DNA of 7,150 bases, taken from Fidelibacterota bacterium. GTDB taxonomy: Bacteria; Fidelibacterota; UBA2242. A model generated the notes under the pieces. The model had not been told where the DNA came from, did not search any database, and was given only the letters and a program-made list of their open reading frames with translations. The stretch spans positions 1 through 7,150 of the forward strand of contig JAUSPJ010000362.1 in the NCBI GenBank assembly GCA_030655795.1, given 5' to 3'. Positions 1 through 5,881 of this stretch are shown here, piece after piece. A program made the position numbers and the translations under genes. Numbering within the stretch: the stretch's first letter is position 1; every line of letters begins with the position of its first letter.

Positions 1-189
1 AAAATCTATATCACGTAAAATGATATCTTTCCGGTAGATTGGCAGTTCTTCCGGCAGCGGTTCTTTCTTCCACACATTATTGAGAATGCGCTCTCTCTCT
101 TGGCGGAGCCTGAGCATCTTATGGGAGAATTCGGAGCCACATCGTTTATCTGCCAACCCGAGAACTTCGAATAAATATTGTTTATTCAT
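1..189 (-). CDS. Partial gene of unknown function (N-terminal 63 residues)
   Basis: An open frame starts at ATG 189-187 and runs off the left edge without a stop, so only the first 63 residues are visible. The start is supported by an AGGAT Shine-Dalgarno-like sequence about 7 bases upstream. The visible part begins MNKQYLFEVLGLADK and is hydrophilic. A helical stretch rich in Arg and Glu covers residues 24-35 and is followed by the Pro-rich segment EPLPEELPIYRKD. There is no signal peptide or membrane segment, so a cytoplasmic protein is likely. I do not recognise the family from this fragment. It lies 59 bases downstream of the lipoprotein gene on the same strand, so it could be co-transcribed with it. 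However, a TTGTTAA element in the gap may mean it has its own promoter. Confidence 0.7.
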   Translation of the reverse strand, partial: MNKQYLFEVLGLADKRCGSEFSHKMLRLRQERERILNNVWKKEPLPEELPIYRKDIILRDIDF

Positions 190-248
190 TTTTATATCCT
201 ATGGTTAACAATTTTTATTTCTCTTCCTAAAACAGTCATTAACATAAG

Positions 249-827
249 TTATATACCCCAACCATAGCGTGAGAAATGGTTGGTTTTGAATGTGGCAGTT
301 TTTGACCCATAATCAACCATTACTTCGGAATCCACAGGGAACCAATACTTCCCTCCATCCTGACTGAAATAGATGTTTAGTTCCGCTATTATATTTTCCT
401 CGTCACCAATATCGAGATAGGCCCACGATAATGTTACATCGACAAATTCATTAAATGTACCGCCGGGCAGAAATTCCACATAAAATATGCCATGTTTATT
501 GTACTTGACTTCTACGGTAACGTATGTGTCTTCACCAACAGCATTTGCCGGAAATTCTACCATATTATTCAGAGTATTTTCACTGCCGACGACACCACCA
601 TTGGCAACAGTGATTAATTTTCCGTCGATAACGGATTTTTTCAGGGCAGTCATTTTGCTTGTGAATTCCGGCTTGGCCGAAACCCACTGAATGTCGTCCA
701 CGTGAATACCAACCGACCGGGCCGGATCACTCGGATTTGAAATGGAATTCTCGCTGCAGCCATTGATGAAAACAGCAACTGCGAAAATTAAAAAAAGACT
801 GATTAGCAGATACGTTCTTGCTTTCAT
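249..827 (-). CDS. Small lipoprotein with a ZU5-like beta-sandwich domain
   Basis: This encodes a 192-residue secreted lipoprotein. The frame is open further upstream to 887, but I choose ATG 827 because a good GAGGT Shine-Dalgarno lies 7 bases before it and because it places a proper signal peptide at the N-terminus: basic MKAR, a hydrophobic core at residues 6-21, then lipobox INGC with lipidated Cys24. Ser follows the Cys, which in model Gram-negatives favours the outer membrane. Residues 70-192 have the pattern of ZU5-like domains: a GGVV glycine pair (77-80), VEFPANAV (90-97, compare the usual V-P-P-x-A-L), alternating beta strands, FLPGGTF (119-125), and a C-terminal NHFSRYGWG (183-191) like the HFS-x-Y ending common in this fold. 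No catalytic residues are evident, so a structural, adhesive or binding role at the cell surface is inferred. The family call rests on motif memory and is not tested by search. Confidence 0.8.
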   Translation of the reverse strand: MKARTYLLISLFLIFAVAVFINGCSENSISNPSDPARSVGIHVDDIQWVSAKPEFTSKMTALKKSVIDGKLITVANGGVVGSENTLNNMVEFPANAVGEDTYVTVEVKYNKHGIFYVEFLPGGTFNEFVDVTLSWAYLDIGDEENIIAELNIYFSQDGGKYWFPVDSEVMVDYGSKTATFKTNHFSRYGWGI

Positions 828-847
828 GCCATACCTCACATTAATAA

Positions 848-857
848 TTGTTAACAA
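848..857. promoter_or_regulatory. TTGTTAACAA palindrome before the lipoprotein gene
   Basis: This is a perfect 10-base palindrome ending 20 bases upstream of the lipoprotein ATG. On the minus strand it contains TTGTTAA. The same heptamer lies before the left partial gene (205-211), further up in this region (906-912) and before the histidine kinase gene (4318-4324). It could be part of a promoter or an operator. There is no direct evidence for either, and the palindrome could be a chance product of AT-rich DNA. Confidence 0.3.
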
Positions 858-1025
858 ACACCATGACGGATACAAAACATGTACCAATATAAAAAATTTT
901 TCTATTTAACAAAATAAATTTTTATAACTATTTATAATATAATAACTAAGTGAACAGGTGGGTTTTTAGAATAATACCTTGTGGAGAATTATACCAAGAT
1001 ACAAAATGGAGTATTTGACCGTTCA

Positions 1026-1053
1026 TGGTTGAAAATGTGGGGCATATCAACCA
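1026..1053 (-). terminator. Hairpin just after the response regulator gene, possible weak terminator
   Basis: TGGTTGA (1026-1032) pairs perfectly with TCAACCA (1047-1053). An inner ATG/CAT pairing (1035-1037 with 1043-1045) closes a five-base TGGGG loop. The hairpin begins 9 bases after the stop codon of the regulator, in the right place for a terminator of the leftward signalling operon. No T-tract follows it on the minus strand, so it does not look like a standard intrinsic terminator. It may instead stabilise the mRNA 3' end. Confidence 0.35.
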
Positions 1054-1062
1054 GCATGACGG

Positions 1063-2424
1063 CTATTGTTTTATTTTGAATTTCTTTAAGCGGTATTTCA
1101 GGGTTTCGCGGGTCAGTCCCAGCAGCTTAGCGGCCTTTGTCTGATTATAGTTGGCCTTGTGTAATGCCTGGATAATCAGGGATCGTTCAATGTCATATAG
1201 TGAAACCCCTTGATCGGAGATATTTATTTTCCCGGGATCGGTGTCTTTTTTAATGCTGCTTTCAGTTAGCGTGATGGTTTCGCCGTGCAGCATATCCCTT
1301 TGTTCAAAAAGGGCTGCCCGCTCGATTGTGTTTTTCAGCTCCCTGACATTTCCGGGCCAGCTGTGGTGAATCAAGCGGTCTTTCAGCTGGTCGGATATTC
1401 CGTGGATGTTCTTTTTAAATTCAACATTATAGATTTTCAGGTAATGATTCGCCAGAGGCATTACATCCTCTTTCCGTTCACGTAGCGGTGGGAGTGTAAT
1501 GGATGCAACATTCAGGCGGTAATAAAGGTCTTCCCGAAAGGTCCCTGCTTTGATGCATTTATCAATATCCCGCGACGACGCGCTGATGATTCGGGTGTCC
1601 ACCATTATTTCTTTGGTGCCGCCAACCCGCCGAAACGTCTGCTTTTCGAGAACCTTTAGAATTTTCGCCTGCAGGCCCGGAGCCATATCTCCGATTTCAT
1701 CCAGAAAGAAGGAACCGTTGTGGGCCAGTTCCAACAATCCTTTTTTGCGCTGGGTGGCATTGGTAAATGCGCCGGCTTCGTAACCAAACAGCTCCGCTTC
1801 CAGCAGTGTCTCCTGAAAAGCAGAACAGTTGACTTCGATAAACGGTTTATTGCCGCGGTCGCTCTTATAATGAATTGCCCGGGCAACCAGCTCCTTGCCG
1901 GTGCCGGTTTCACCGCGAATAAAGACGGTGGTTTTGGGTGTGGCGGCAACCTGCTGGATGAAGTGAAAGACCTTTTGCATCGGCTCACTGTTTCCAATAA
2001 TATCGCCGAATCCAAGGATCACGTCTTTCTGCTTCTGAAAGTATTCCAACTGGTCGTCTTTCTGTTTTTCAGAAATGATTTTATCGACAATAATTACCAA
2101 TTCGTCGATGTTGAACGGTTTGCAAATGTAATCTGTGGCTCCCAGCTTCATCGCCTGAACCGATGTGTCAACATTTGCATGGCCGGTTATTACAACTACA
2201 GGAATATTGTATTTTTGTTTTTGTAACTTTTCTAGAAAACTGAGTCCGTCCATGCCCGGTAATTTTAAATCAAGGAAAATAAGATCGGGTTCGTCTTTTT
2301 CGAGATAATCAAGAGCGTCTTCAGCGGTCATCAAGGCAACAACATCGTGTCCAAGGGGAATCAACAGGTCTTCAAAAGTGCTTCGAATGTATGTATCGTC
2401 ATCGATGATTAGGATAGATGCCAT
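1063..2424 (-). CDS. NtrC-family sigma-54-dependent response regulator
   Basis: A 453-residue cytoplasmic regulator that, once phosphorylated, should oligomerise and use ATP to open sigma-54 RNA polymerase promoters. The receiver domain (about 3-118) has the acidic pair D8/D9, phospho-acceptor D52 in FLDLKLPG, T80 and K102, so all its key residues are present. The AAA+ domain (about 141-375) has Walker A GETGTGKE (171-178), a GAFTNA loop (218-223; canonical GAFTGA), Walker B FFLDEIGD (239-246), probable arginine fingers R297 and R303, and the sensor II motif WPGNVREL (356-363). The sensor I position reads SASSRD (281-286) where AATNRD is usual. A Fis-type helix-turn-helix lies at 427-448, in the segment NQTKAAKLLGL onward. 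The length and order are normal for the family. The gene is the last of the signalling operon, 65 bases after the PAS gene. Only a weak TTAGG Shine-Dalgarno precedes its ATG. Its target promoters are unknown; I found no good sigma-54 site in the window. Confidence 0.96.
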   Translation of the reverse strand: MASILIIDDDTYIRSTFEDLLIPLGHDVVALMTAEDALDYLEKDEPDLIFLDLKLPGMDGLSFLEKLQKQKYNIPVVVITGHANVDTSVQAMKLGATDYICKPFNIDELVIIVDKIISEKQKDDQLEYFQKQKDVILGFGDIIGNSEPMQKVFHFIQQVAATPKTTVFIRGETGTGKELVARAIHYKSDRGNKPFIEVNCSAFQETLLEAELFGYEAGAFTNATQRKKGLLELAHNGSFFLDEIGDMAPGLQAKILKVLEKQTFRRVGGTKEIMVDTRIISASSRDIDKCIKAGTFREDLYYRLNVASITLPPLRERKEDVMPLANHYLKIYNVEFKKNIHGISDQLKDRLIHHSWPGNVRELKNTIERAALFEQRDMLHGETITLTESSIKKDTDPGKINISDQGVSLYDIERSLIIQALHKANYNQTKAAKLLGLTRETLKYRLKKFKIKQ

Positions 2425-2449
2425 ATTTTTAAGCCTAAATTTTTGTGCT

Positions 2450-2480
2450 ATAATATTGGTTGATTTTCATAATAATGCAA
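2450..2480 (-). promoter_or_regulatory. Weak possible internal promoter for the response regulator
   Basis: The 65-base gap between the PAS gene and the regulator has, on the minus strand, TTGCAT (2480-2475) and TATTAT (2455-2450), separated by 19 bases. They match the sigma-70 consensus at 4 and 5 of 6 positions. Transcription would start about 20 bases before the regulator ATG. The spacer is longer than ideal and the region is AT-rich, so this is only a candidate. If real, it would let the regulator be made independently of the two upstream signalling genes. Confidence 0.2.
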
Positions 2481-2489
2481 AATATTTGA

Positions 2490-3287
2490 TTACTTTTCTC
2501 CAGAAGGAGAATAGGCCAGTTGAATACATTCAGATACCAGCGTGCCTATTTGGTCTACCTGAAACGGCTTGGCAATAACGCGTTCAATTCCGCATTCGAC
2601 CAGGCGTTGCGGATCCAGCTGGGTTCCCCATCCGGTAATTTCTACAATCGCATCACTGATTCGCCGGAACAGCTTGTTTTCGTCGGTAATGGTAATGATA
2701 TCTGCTGAAATCTGGCTGAACTGTTCTATCTGGGCAGATAATGACTGGATCTGTTCCTGAAAACGGATTTGCCGACTGATGTCCCGCTGAACGCCCCAGG
2801 TTTGTACCAGATAGTTGTCTTCAATTACACCGAAGAGATTGATAATAAACACCATTTCCGGGGCATTGTCGCTGTGTCTGTGGTATTCCACATTCGTCAG
2901 CCGGAATCCGCTGTGAATGAAATTTTTAAATATTGTGATGAGTTGGGGGTCGTTTTGCCGGACGAATTTCAGAAGCGGAGCGCCAATTATGTCCTCTGGT
3001 TTACTGTAAGAGTGCATCTGTGCATAGGACTGATTGCATTCAACTAAAATACCGTTTTCAAAAATGCTCCGGATAATATCAGATTCAGGCAGATTGATCG
3101 GAATCGGAACTGCAGATTCAAAGCGCCAGATTCCATATTCACTGCTGTTTATAAAGGCATTGTACCTTTTTTCGATCTGCAGAAGATGCTCATTGTTTGA
3201 TGGCCGGTCTTTAAATGATGGTTTGGTTTTTTTTCGCACGGTTTTAATAGGGGATTTTGATTTGAAATTCTTTGCCGTCCGGTTCAT
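2490..3287 (-). CDS. PAS-domain protein with a GAF stub fused to a receiver-domain tail (no kinase core)
   Basis: A 265-residue cytoplasmic protein. After a Lys-rich N-terminus (1-28), residues 41-172 form a PAS sensor domain of the type with PIPINLPESD (61-70), ECNQSYAQMHSYS (83-95) and the closing WGVQRDIS (164-171). A helical linker (173-195) leads to LFRRISDAIVEI (206-217), which resembles the first helix of a GAF domain. Within a few residues the sequence becomes that of the end of a receiver domain: ITGWGTQLDP (217-226), GIERVIAKPF (233-242), then a final helix. T218 and K240 match the conserved receiver Thr and Lys, but the acidic pair and phospho-acceptor Asp are absent. There is no HisKA or ATPase domain. 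I infer an in-frame internal deletion of a larger PAS-GAF-kinase-receiver protein. The gene overlaps the 3' end of the kinase gene by 44 bases in another frame and has no clear Shine-Dalgarno, which suggests translational coupling. No later ATG could preserve the PAS domain. Confidence 0.85.
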   Translation of the reverse strand: MNRTAKNFKSKSPIKTVRKKTKPSFKDRPSNNEHLLQIEKRYNAFINSSEYGIWRFESAVPIPINLPESDIIRSIFENGILVECNQSYAQMHSYSKPEDIIGAPLLKFVRQNDPQLITIFKNFIHSGFRLTNVEYHRHSDNAPEMVFIINLFGVIEDNYLVQTWGVQRDISRQIRFQEQIQSLSAQIEQFSQISADIITITDENKLFRRISDAIVEITGWGTQLDPQRLVECGIERVIAKPFQVDQIGTLVSECIQLAYSPSGEK

Positions 3288-4293
3288 TTTTAATCAATGC
3301 TATTTTGCCGCCATATTTTGTTATTAATTCATAAGCCCGGCCCAAATTAATGATGTGTTGGCCCATCCGCGGGGATTGGAATATTTCATAGGAGGGCTGG
3401 CCTTGATCCCATGCGCCGCTTTCAGCCATTGTACCGGAATCACAAATAGTGACAATGATATAATCAGAATCCACTTGTGTCGAAATAGTGAACAATTTCT
3501 TTTCAACAGACAGCAGGGAATCCAGAGAATAATTAATTACAGTCAACAGCGCCGTTGAAAAGTCATTATAGAAACCTTTTACCAATGGTGTACTGCCATC
3601 CAGATTAATTCGTTTTTGAACCTTGTGTTTGTAAAAGGGATCAGCGTTCAGAACGGTAAGTTCATATCGGAGTAAATCGCCGATATTGACCGGCGCTTCC
3701 TTGTCAAGCGATTCGCGGTCGATTTTGAAAGACAAGGCATCAATGATAGATTTTATTAAACCCGCCTGATCCCGAATTGATGCCAGCTCTGTAATCTCAG
3801 GGTGTTTAATGCTCAGCAGCTGTGAGCGTCCGATAATTACGGCAAGCGGATTGTTGATGTTGTGAGCAATTCCCGGAAACAGGTGACCAAAAACTGAAAA
3901 GCGAGTTTCGTTTTGAAGATCATTTTCAAGGTTATTAATTCTTTTTTTAAGTTCTACGGGTTCAGTTTTTTCATTAAAAATTATAAATCGAACCGCCTGG
4001 CCGTCTTTTTCTTGTGATGCTGTGCAATTAACGTAAAATGATTTTAGCGATTCGGAATGCTGCAACGTGATTTCTGTTGCCTGATTATCCCCGTTTAGTA
4101 AGGCCGTGATTGCCTTTTGGGAGATGATACCGGCAAAAACGTTTTCCAATGCTTTTCCGATTATTTCATCTTTTTTGCCACGAAGCATGGAAACAAATGC
4201 CGGATTGACATCGATAATTGTTCCGGAAGCGTTCAACAGAATTATTGGTATGTTCAACGAGTTGAATAGTTGTTGATAAGATTTGTCCGACAT
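3244..4293 (-). CDS. PAS-HisKA histidine kinase with a degenerate ATP-binding domain
   Basis: A 349-residue soluble sensor protein with no membrane segment or signal peptide. Residues 5-110 form a PAS domain (IPIILLNASGTIIDVNPAF at 15-33), 111-130 a coiled linker, and 131-190 the HisKA dimerisation domain with phospho-acceptor H144 in GIAHNINNPLAV (141-152). The residue after His is Asn instead of the usual Glu, which is also seen in some other kinases. N148, at the position tied to phosphatase activity in HisKA proteins, is present. The ATPase domain (about 235-349) keeps its overall length and the terminal YGGKI...FQIKIPY strands, but its motifs are eroded. The N-box reads LLTVINYSLDSL (249-260), so both usual Asn positions are Thr251 and Tyr255. 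The G1 box is DSGTM (285-289) in place of DxGxG. The G2 glycine loop is replaced by SPRMGQ (307-312). Autokinase activity is doubtful; a phosphatase or scaffold role for the regulator is inferred. It is the first gene of the signalling operon, with a weak Shine-Dalgarno (AGAAAG). Confidence 0.88.
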   Translation of the reverse strand: MSDKSYQQLFNSLNIPIILLNASGTIIDVNPAFVSMLRGKKDEIIGKALENVFAGIISQKAITALLNGDNQATEITLQHSESLKSFYVNCTASQEKDGQAVRFIIFNEKTEPVELKKRINNLENDLQNETRFSVFGHLFPGIAHNINNPLAVIIGRSQLLSIKHPEITELASIRDQAGLIKSIIDALSFKIDRESLDKEAPVNIGDLLRYELTVLNADPFYKHKVQKRINLDGSTPLVKGFYNDFSTALLTVINYSLDSLLSVEKKLFTISTQVDSDYIIVTICDSGTMAESGAWDQGQPSYEIFQSPRMGQHIINLGRAYELITKYGGKIALIKNEPDGKEFQIKIPY

Positions 4294-4536
4294 TAGTACT
4301 TTCTGCGATTCAAGTGATTAACAACAGTATTTAAGTTGTGCAAGGTTCCTTTTAGAGATTAAATAAATTAGCATGTTTTCGCCATTTCCGTTTTGTGCAG
4401 AAGTAATTTAAATCAATCGGAACATTTTGGGAAGGATAAATCATTTTTAACCCTTCCAATGCCGTTTTTCATGGAAAATTATGAATAAACGTGTTAAACT
4501 ATTCAGTTATTACAATTATCATAATTTGTGAGCATT
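4294..4536. other. Divergent intergenic region between the signalling operon and the flavoprotein operon
   Basis: This 243-base non-coding stretch must contain promoters for both the leftward signalling operon and the rightward flavoprotein operon. It holds a TTGTTAA element (minus strand, 4324-4318) 24 bases before the kinase ATG, a GGAAGG/CCTTCC dyad near the middle, and a smaller TTCAT/ATGAA dyad (4468-4472 and 4481-4485). I cannot assign a convincing -35/-10 pair in either direction. The best sigma-54-like match, TGGC...ATGC on the minus strand at 4384-4371, has one base too few between its GG and GC. Confidence 0.5.
4430..4457. repeat. Inverted repeat GGAAGG...CCTTCC in the divergent promoter region
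   Basis: GGAAGG (4430-4435) is repeated in inverted orientation as CCTTCC (4452-4457) around a 16-base AT-rich centre. The centres of the two arms are about 22 bases, or two helical turns, apart. That spacing would suit a dimeric DNA-binding protein acting between the two divergent operons. It could equally form a 6 bp hairpin in the leader of the flavoprotein mRNA. The stem is short, so chance is possible. Confidence 0.3.
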
Positions 4537-5874
4537 ATGAGTGAAATATATGATGTGTTATTGATTGGGGCCGGGTCTGCGGGGCTTTTTGCTGCCGATC
4601 GTCTGGTGAAATCCGGCCTTAACGTTCTGGTCGTCGATCGCGGCGATGAGCCGGAAAAGCGCAAGGATATGAATTTTGGCGTGGGCGGCGCCGGCACCTT
4701 TTCCGACGGGAAGTTGAATTTAACTCATCGGATTGGCGGTGATCCGCAGAGTTTTGGGCGAACCGCCAGTGAAGTAGAAACCTATATCGAAAAGGTTGAT
4801 GCTGTTTTTACTGAAATGGGTGTTGATGGCGGCTACTCCGGTACCGATGGCAAATCCCTTCAGGATTTGATGCGGATGGCCCATTCCGTCGGTGTGGATT
4901 TCATTTATGCCAAACAGCGCCACATCGGCACCGACCGCCTGCACGTCGTGACGGACCGCTTTTATAAGCGGCTGATCGAACAGGGAATAAAATTTAAAGT
5001 GAATTCCCGAATTCATTCTATCGAGCAAGAGGATGGAATTTTTGTGTTCTCCTGCGATGGGGAAACGTTACGGGCCCGCGCGGTTATTGCGGCTCCGGGA
5101 CGAGCCGGTGCGTACTGGCTGCGCGAACAGGCGAAGAAATTAAACATAAATAACATGTATGGGCCGATTGATGTGGGGGTTCGGGTAGAATTTCCGGCCG
5201 ATATTTATGCGGAAATTGCCAAGGTGATGTATGATGCCAAGTTTCGGCTCTATACCAAGTCTTATGACGATCTTGTGCGGACATTCTGTACAAATCCCAA
5301 CGGCTTTATAGTCAAAGAGGAGTATGATGACTTTGTATTGGTCAACGGGCATGCCAAATGGAATTCAAAAACTAATAATACGAATTTTGCATTATTATCA
5401 AGAGTGTTTCTGACAGATCCCGTTGAAGACACCACAAAATACGGACGGGATATCGCCCGGCTGGCAACCACCATTGGCGGCGGTAAACCGATTTTACAGC
5501 GCCTGCGGGATTTTGTCAATGGGCGCCGGTCAACTTGGGACCGCATCGCCAAATCAGCGGTGTCGCCAACCCTGACCGATGTTACCCCCGGCGATATTGC
5601 CATGGCCTTTCCACAGCGGATTGTCACCAATCTGATGGAAGGTTTAAGTGTCTTGAACCATATTATTTCCGGGCTTGAGTCCAACAGTACACTGCTGTAT
5701 GCGCCGGAAATAAAGTTTTATGACACTAAATACCAGGTTTCATCCAACCTGGAAACCAATGTGAAAAATTTCTTTGTGGCCGGGGATGCCAGCGGTCATA
5801 GCCGGGGAATTATTTATTCGGCCGTCACGGGGATACTGGCCGCGGAAGGTGTTTTATCAAATTTAAACCAATGA
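4537..5874 (+). CDS. FAD-dependent oxidoreductase of the COG2509 type
   Basis: A 445-residue cytoplasmic flavoprotein. The N-terminal Rossmann fold YDVLLIGAGSAG (5-16) gives the GxGxxG FAD-binding motif, and D34 at the end of the second strand is placed to bind the FAD ribose. GVGGAGTFSDGKL (48-60) is the signature I associate with the COG2509 dehydrogenases, and TFCTNPNGF in the middle of the protein is another conserved family stretch. The C-terminal FFVAGDASGHSRGI contains the GD motif (416-417) that closes the FAD site. The length is normal for the family and nothing is missing. The substrate of this family is not established to my knowledge. An in-frame GTG lies at 4528, but it has no Shine-Dalgarno, whereas ATG 4537 has GTGAG just upstream and puts the Rossmann motif at the usual distance from the N-terminus. 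The gene is first in a rightward operon, 7 bases before the membrane protein gene. Confidence 0.93.
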   Translation: MSEIYDVLLIGAGSAGLFAADRLVKSGLNVLVVDRGDEPEKRKDMNFGVGGAGTFSDGKLNLTHRIGGDPQSFGRTASEVETYIEKVDAVFTEMGVDGGYSGTDGKSLQDLMRMAHSVGVDFIYAKQRHIGTDRLHVVTDRFYKRLIEQGIKFKVNSRIHSIEQEDGIFVFSCDGETLRARAVIAAPGRAGAYWLREQAKKLNINNMYGPIDVGVRVEFPADIYAEIAKVMYDAKFRLYTKSYDDLVRTFCTNPNGFIVKEEYDDFVLVNGHAKWNSKTNNTNFALLSRVFLTDPVEDTTKYGRDIARLATTIGGGKPILQRLRDFVNGRRSTWDRIAKSAVSPTLTDVTPGDIAMAFPQRIVTNLMEGLSVLNHIISGLESNSTLLYAPEIKFYDTKYQVSSNLETNVKNFFVAGDASGHSRGIIYSAVTGILAAEGVLSNLNQ

Positions 5875-5880
5875 GGGGAA
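5873..5880 (+). promoter_or_regulatory. Strong Shine-Dalgarno overlapping the flavoprotein stop codon
   Basis: GAGGGGAA lies one base before the C-ATG of the membrane protein gene and overlaps the TGA stop of the flavoprotein. It is the strongest ribosome binding site in the window and fixes the start at 5882. The arrangement points to a single mRNA and probably to coupled translation of the two genes. Confidence 0.75.
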
Positions 5881-5881
5881 C

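Larger units (their letters stand above)
828..1062. other. AT-rich intergenic region between the response regulator and the lipoprotein gene
   Basis: This 235-base stretch has no convincing gene. It should hold the end of the signalling operon and the promoter of the lipoprotein gene, both read on the minus strand. It contains a hairpin next to the regulator stop codon (1026-1053), two minus-strand TTGTTAA elements (906-912 and 851-857) and a run of A/T between 885 and 945. A weak sigma-70-like arrangement can be drawn on the minus strand, with TTGTTA at 912-907 and TATATT at 891-886. Its spacer is only 15 bases, so the assignment is doubtful. I found no sigma-54 type GG-N10-GC pair. Confidence 0.5.

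Noticed and set aside
828..887. N-terminal extension of the lipoprotein to ATG 887
   Set aside because: It would add 20 residues before a complete lipoprotein signal peptide and has no ribosome binding site; ATG 827 has a good one.
1720..2226. Open frame of 168 codons on the plus strand
   Set aside because: It lies entirely antisense to the conserved receiver and AAA+ coding sequence, and its translation has no recognisable domain. It is a shadow frame.
2449..2454. Perfect TATAAT hexamer on the plus strand
   Set aside because: It would drive transcription antisense to the PAS gene, and I see no matching -35 element; this is expected by chance in an AT-rich gap.
2490..3287. Calling the PAS gene a pseudogene
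   Set aside because: The frame is intact from start to stop, the PAS domain is well preserved and the operon context is maintained, so a truncated but expressed protein is more likely than a dead gene.
4371..4384. Sigma-54-like promoter (TGGC...ATGC, minus strand) before the kinase gene
   Set aside because: Only 9 bases separate the GG and GC doublets where 10 are required, and this spacing is strict for sigma-54, so autoregulation of the operon by its own regulator is not supported.
4528..4536. GTG start for the flavoprotein
   Set aside because: There is no Shine-Dalgarno before it, and the three added residues serve no purpose; the GTGAG here more likely serves as a weak Shine-Dalgarno for ATG 4537.
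5262..5684. Open frame of 140 codons on the minus strand
   Set aside because: It is antisense to the well-conserved flavoprotein gene and its translation looks like no known protein.
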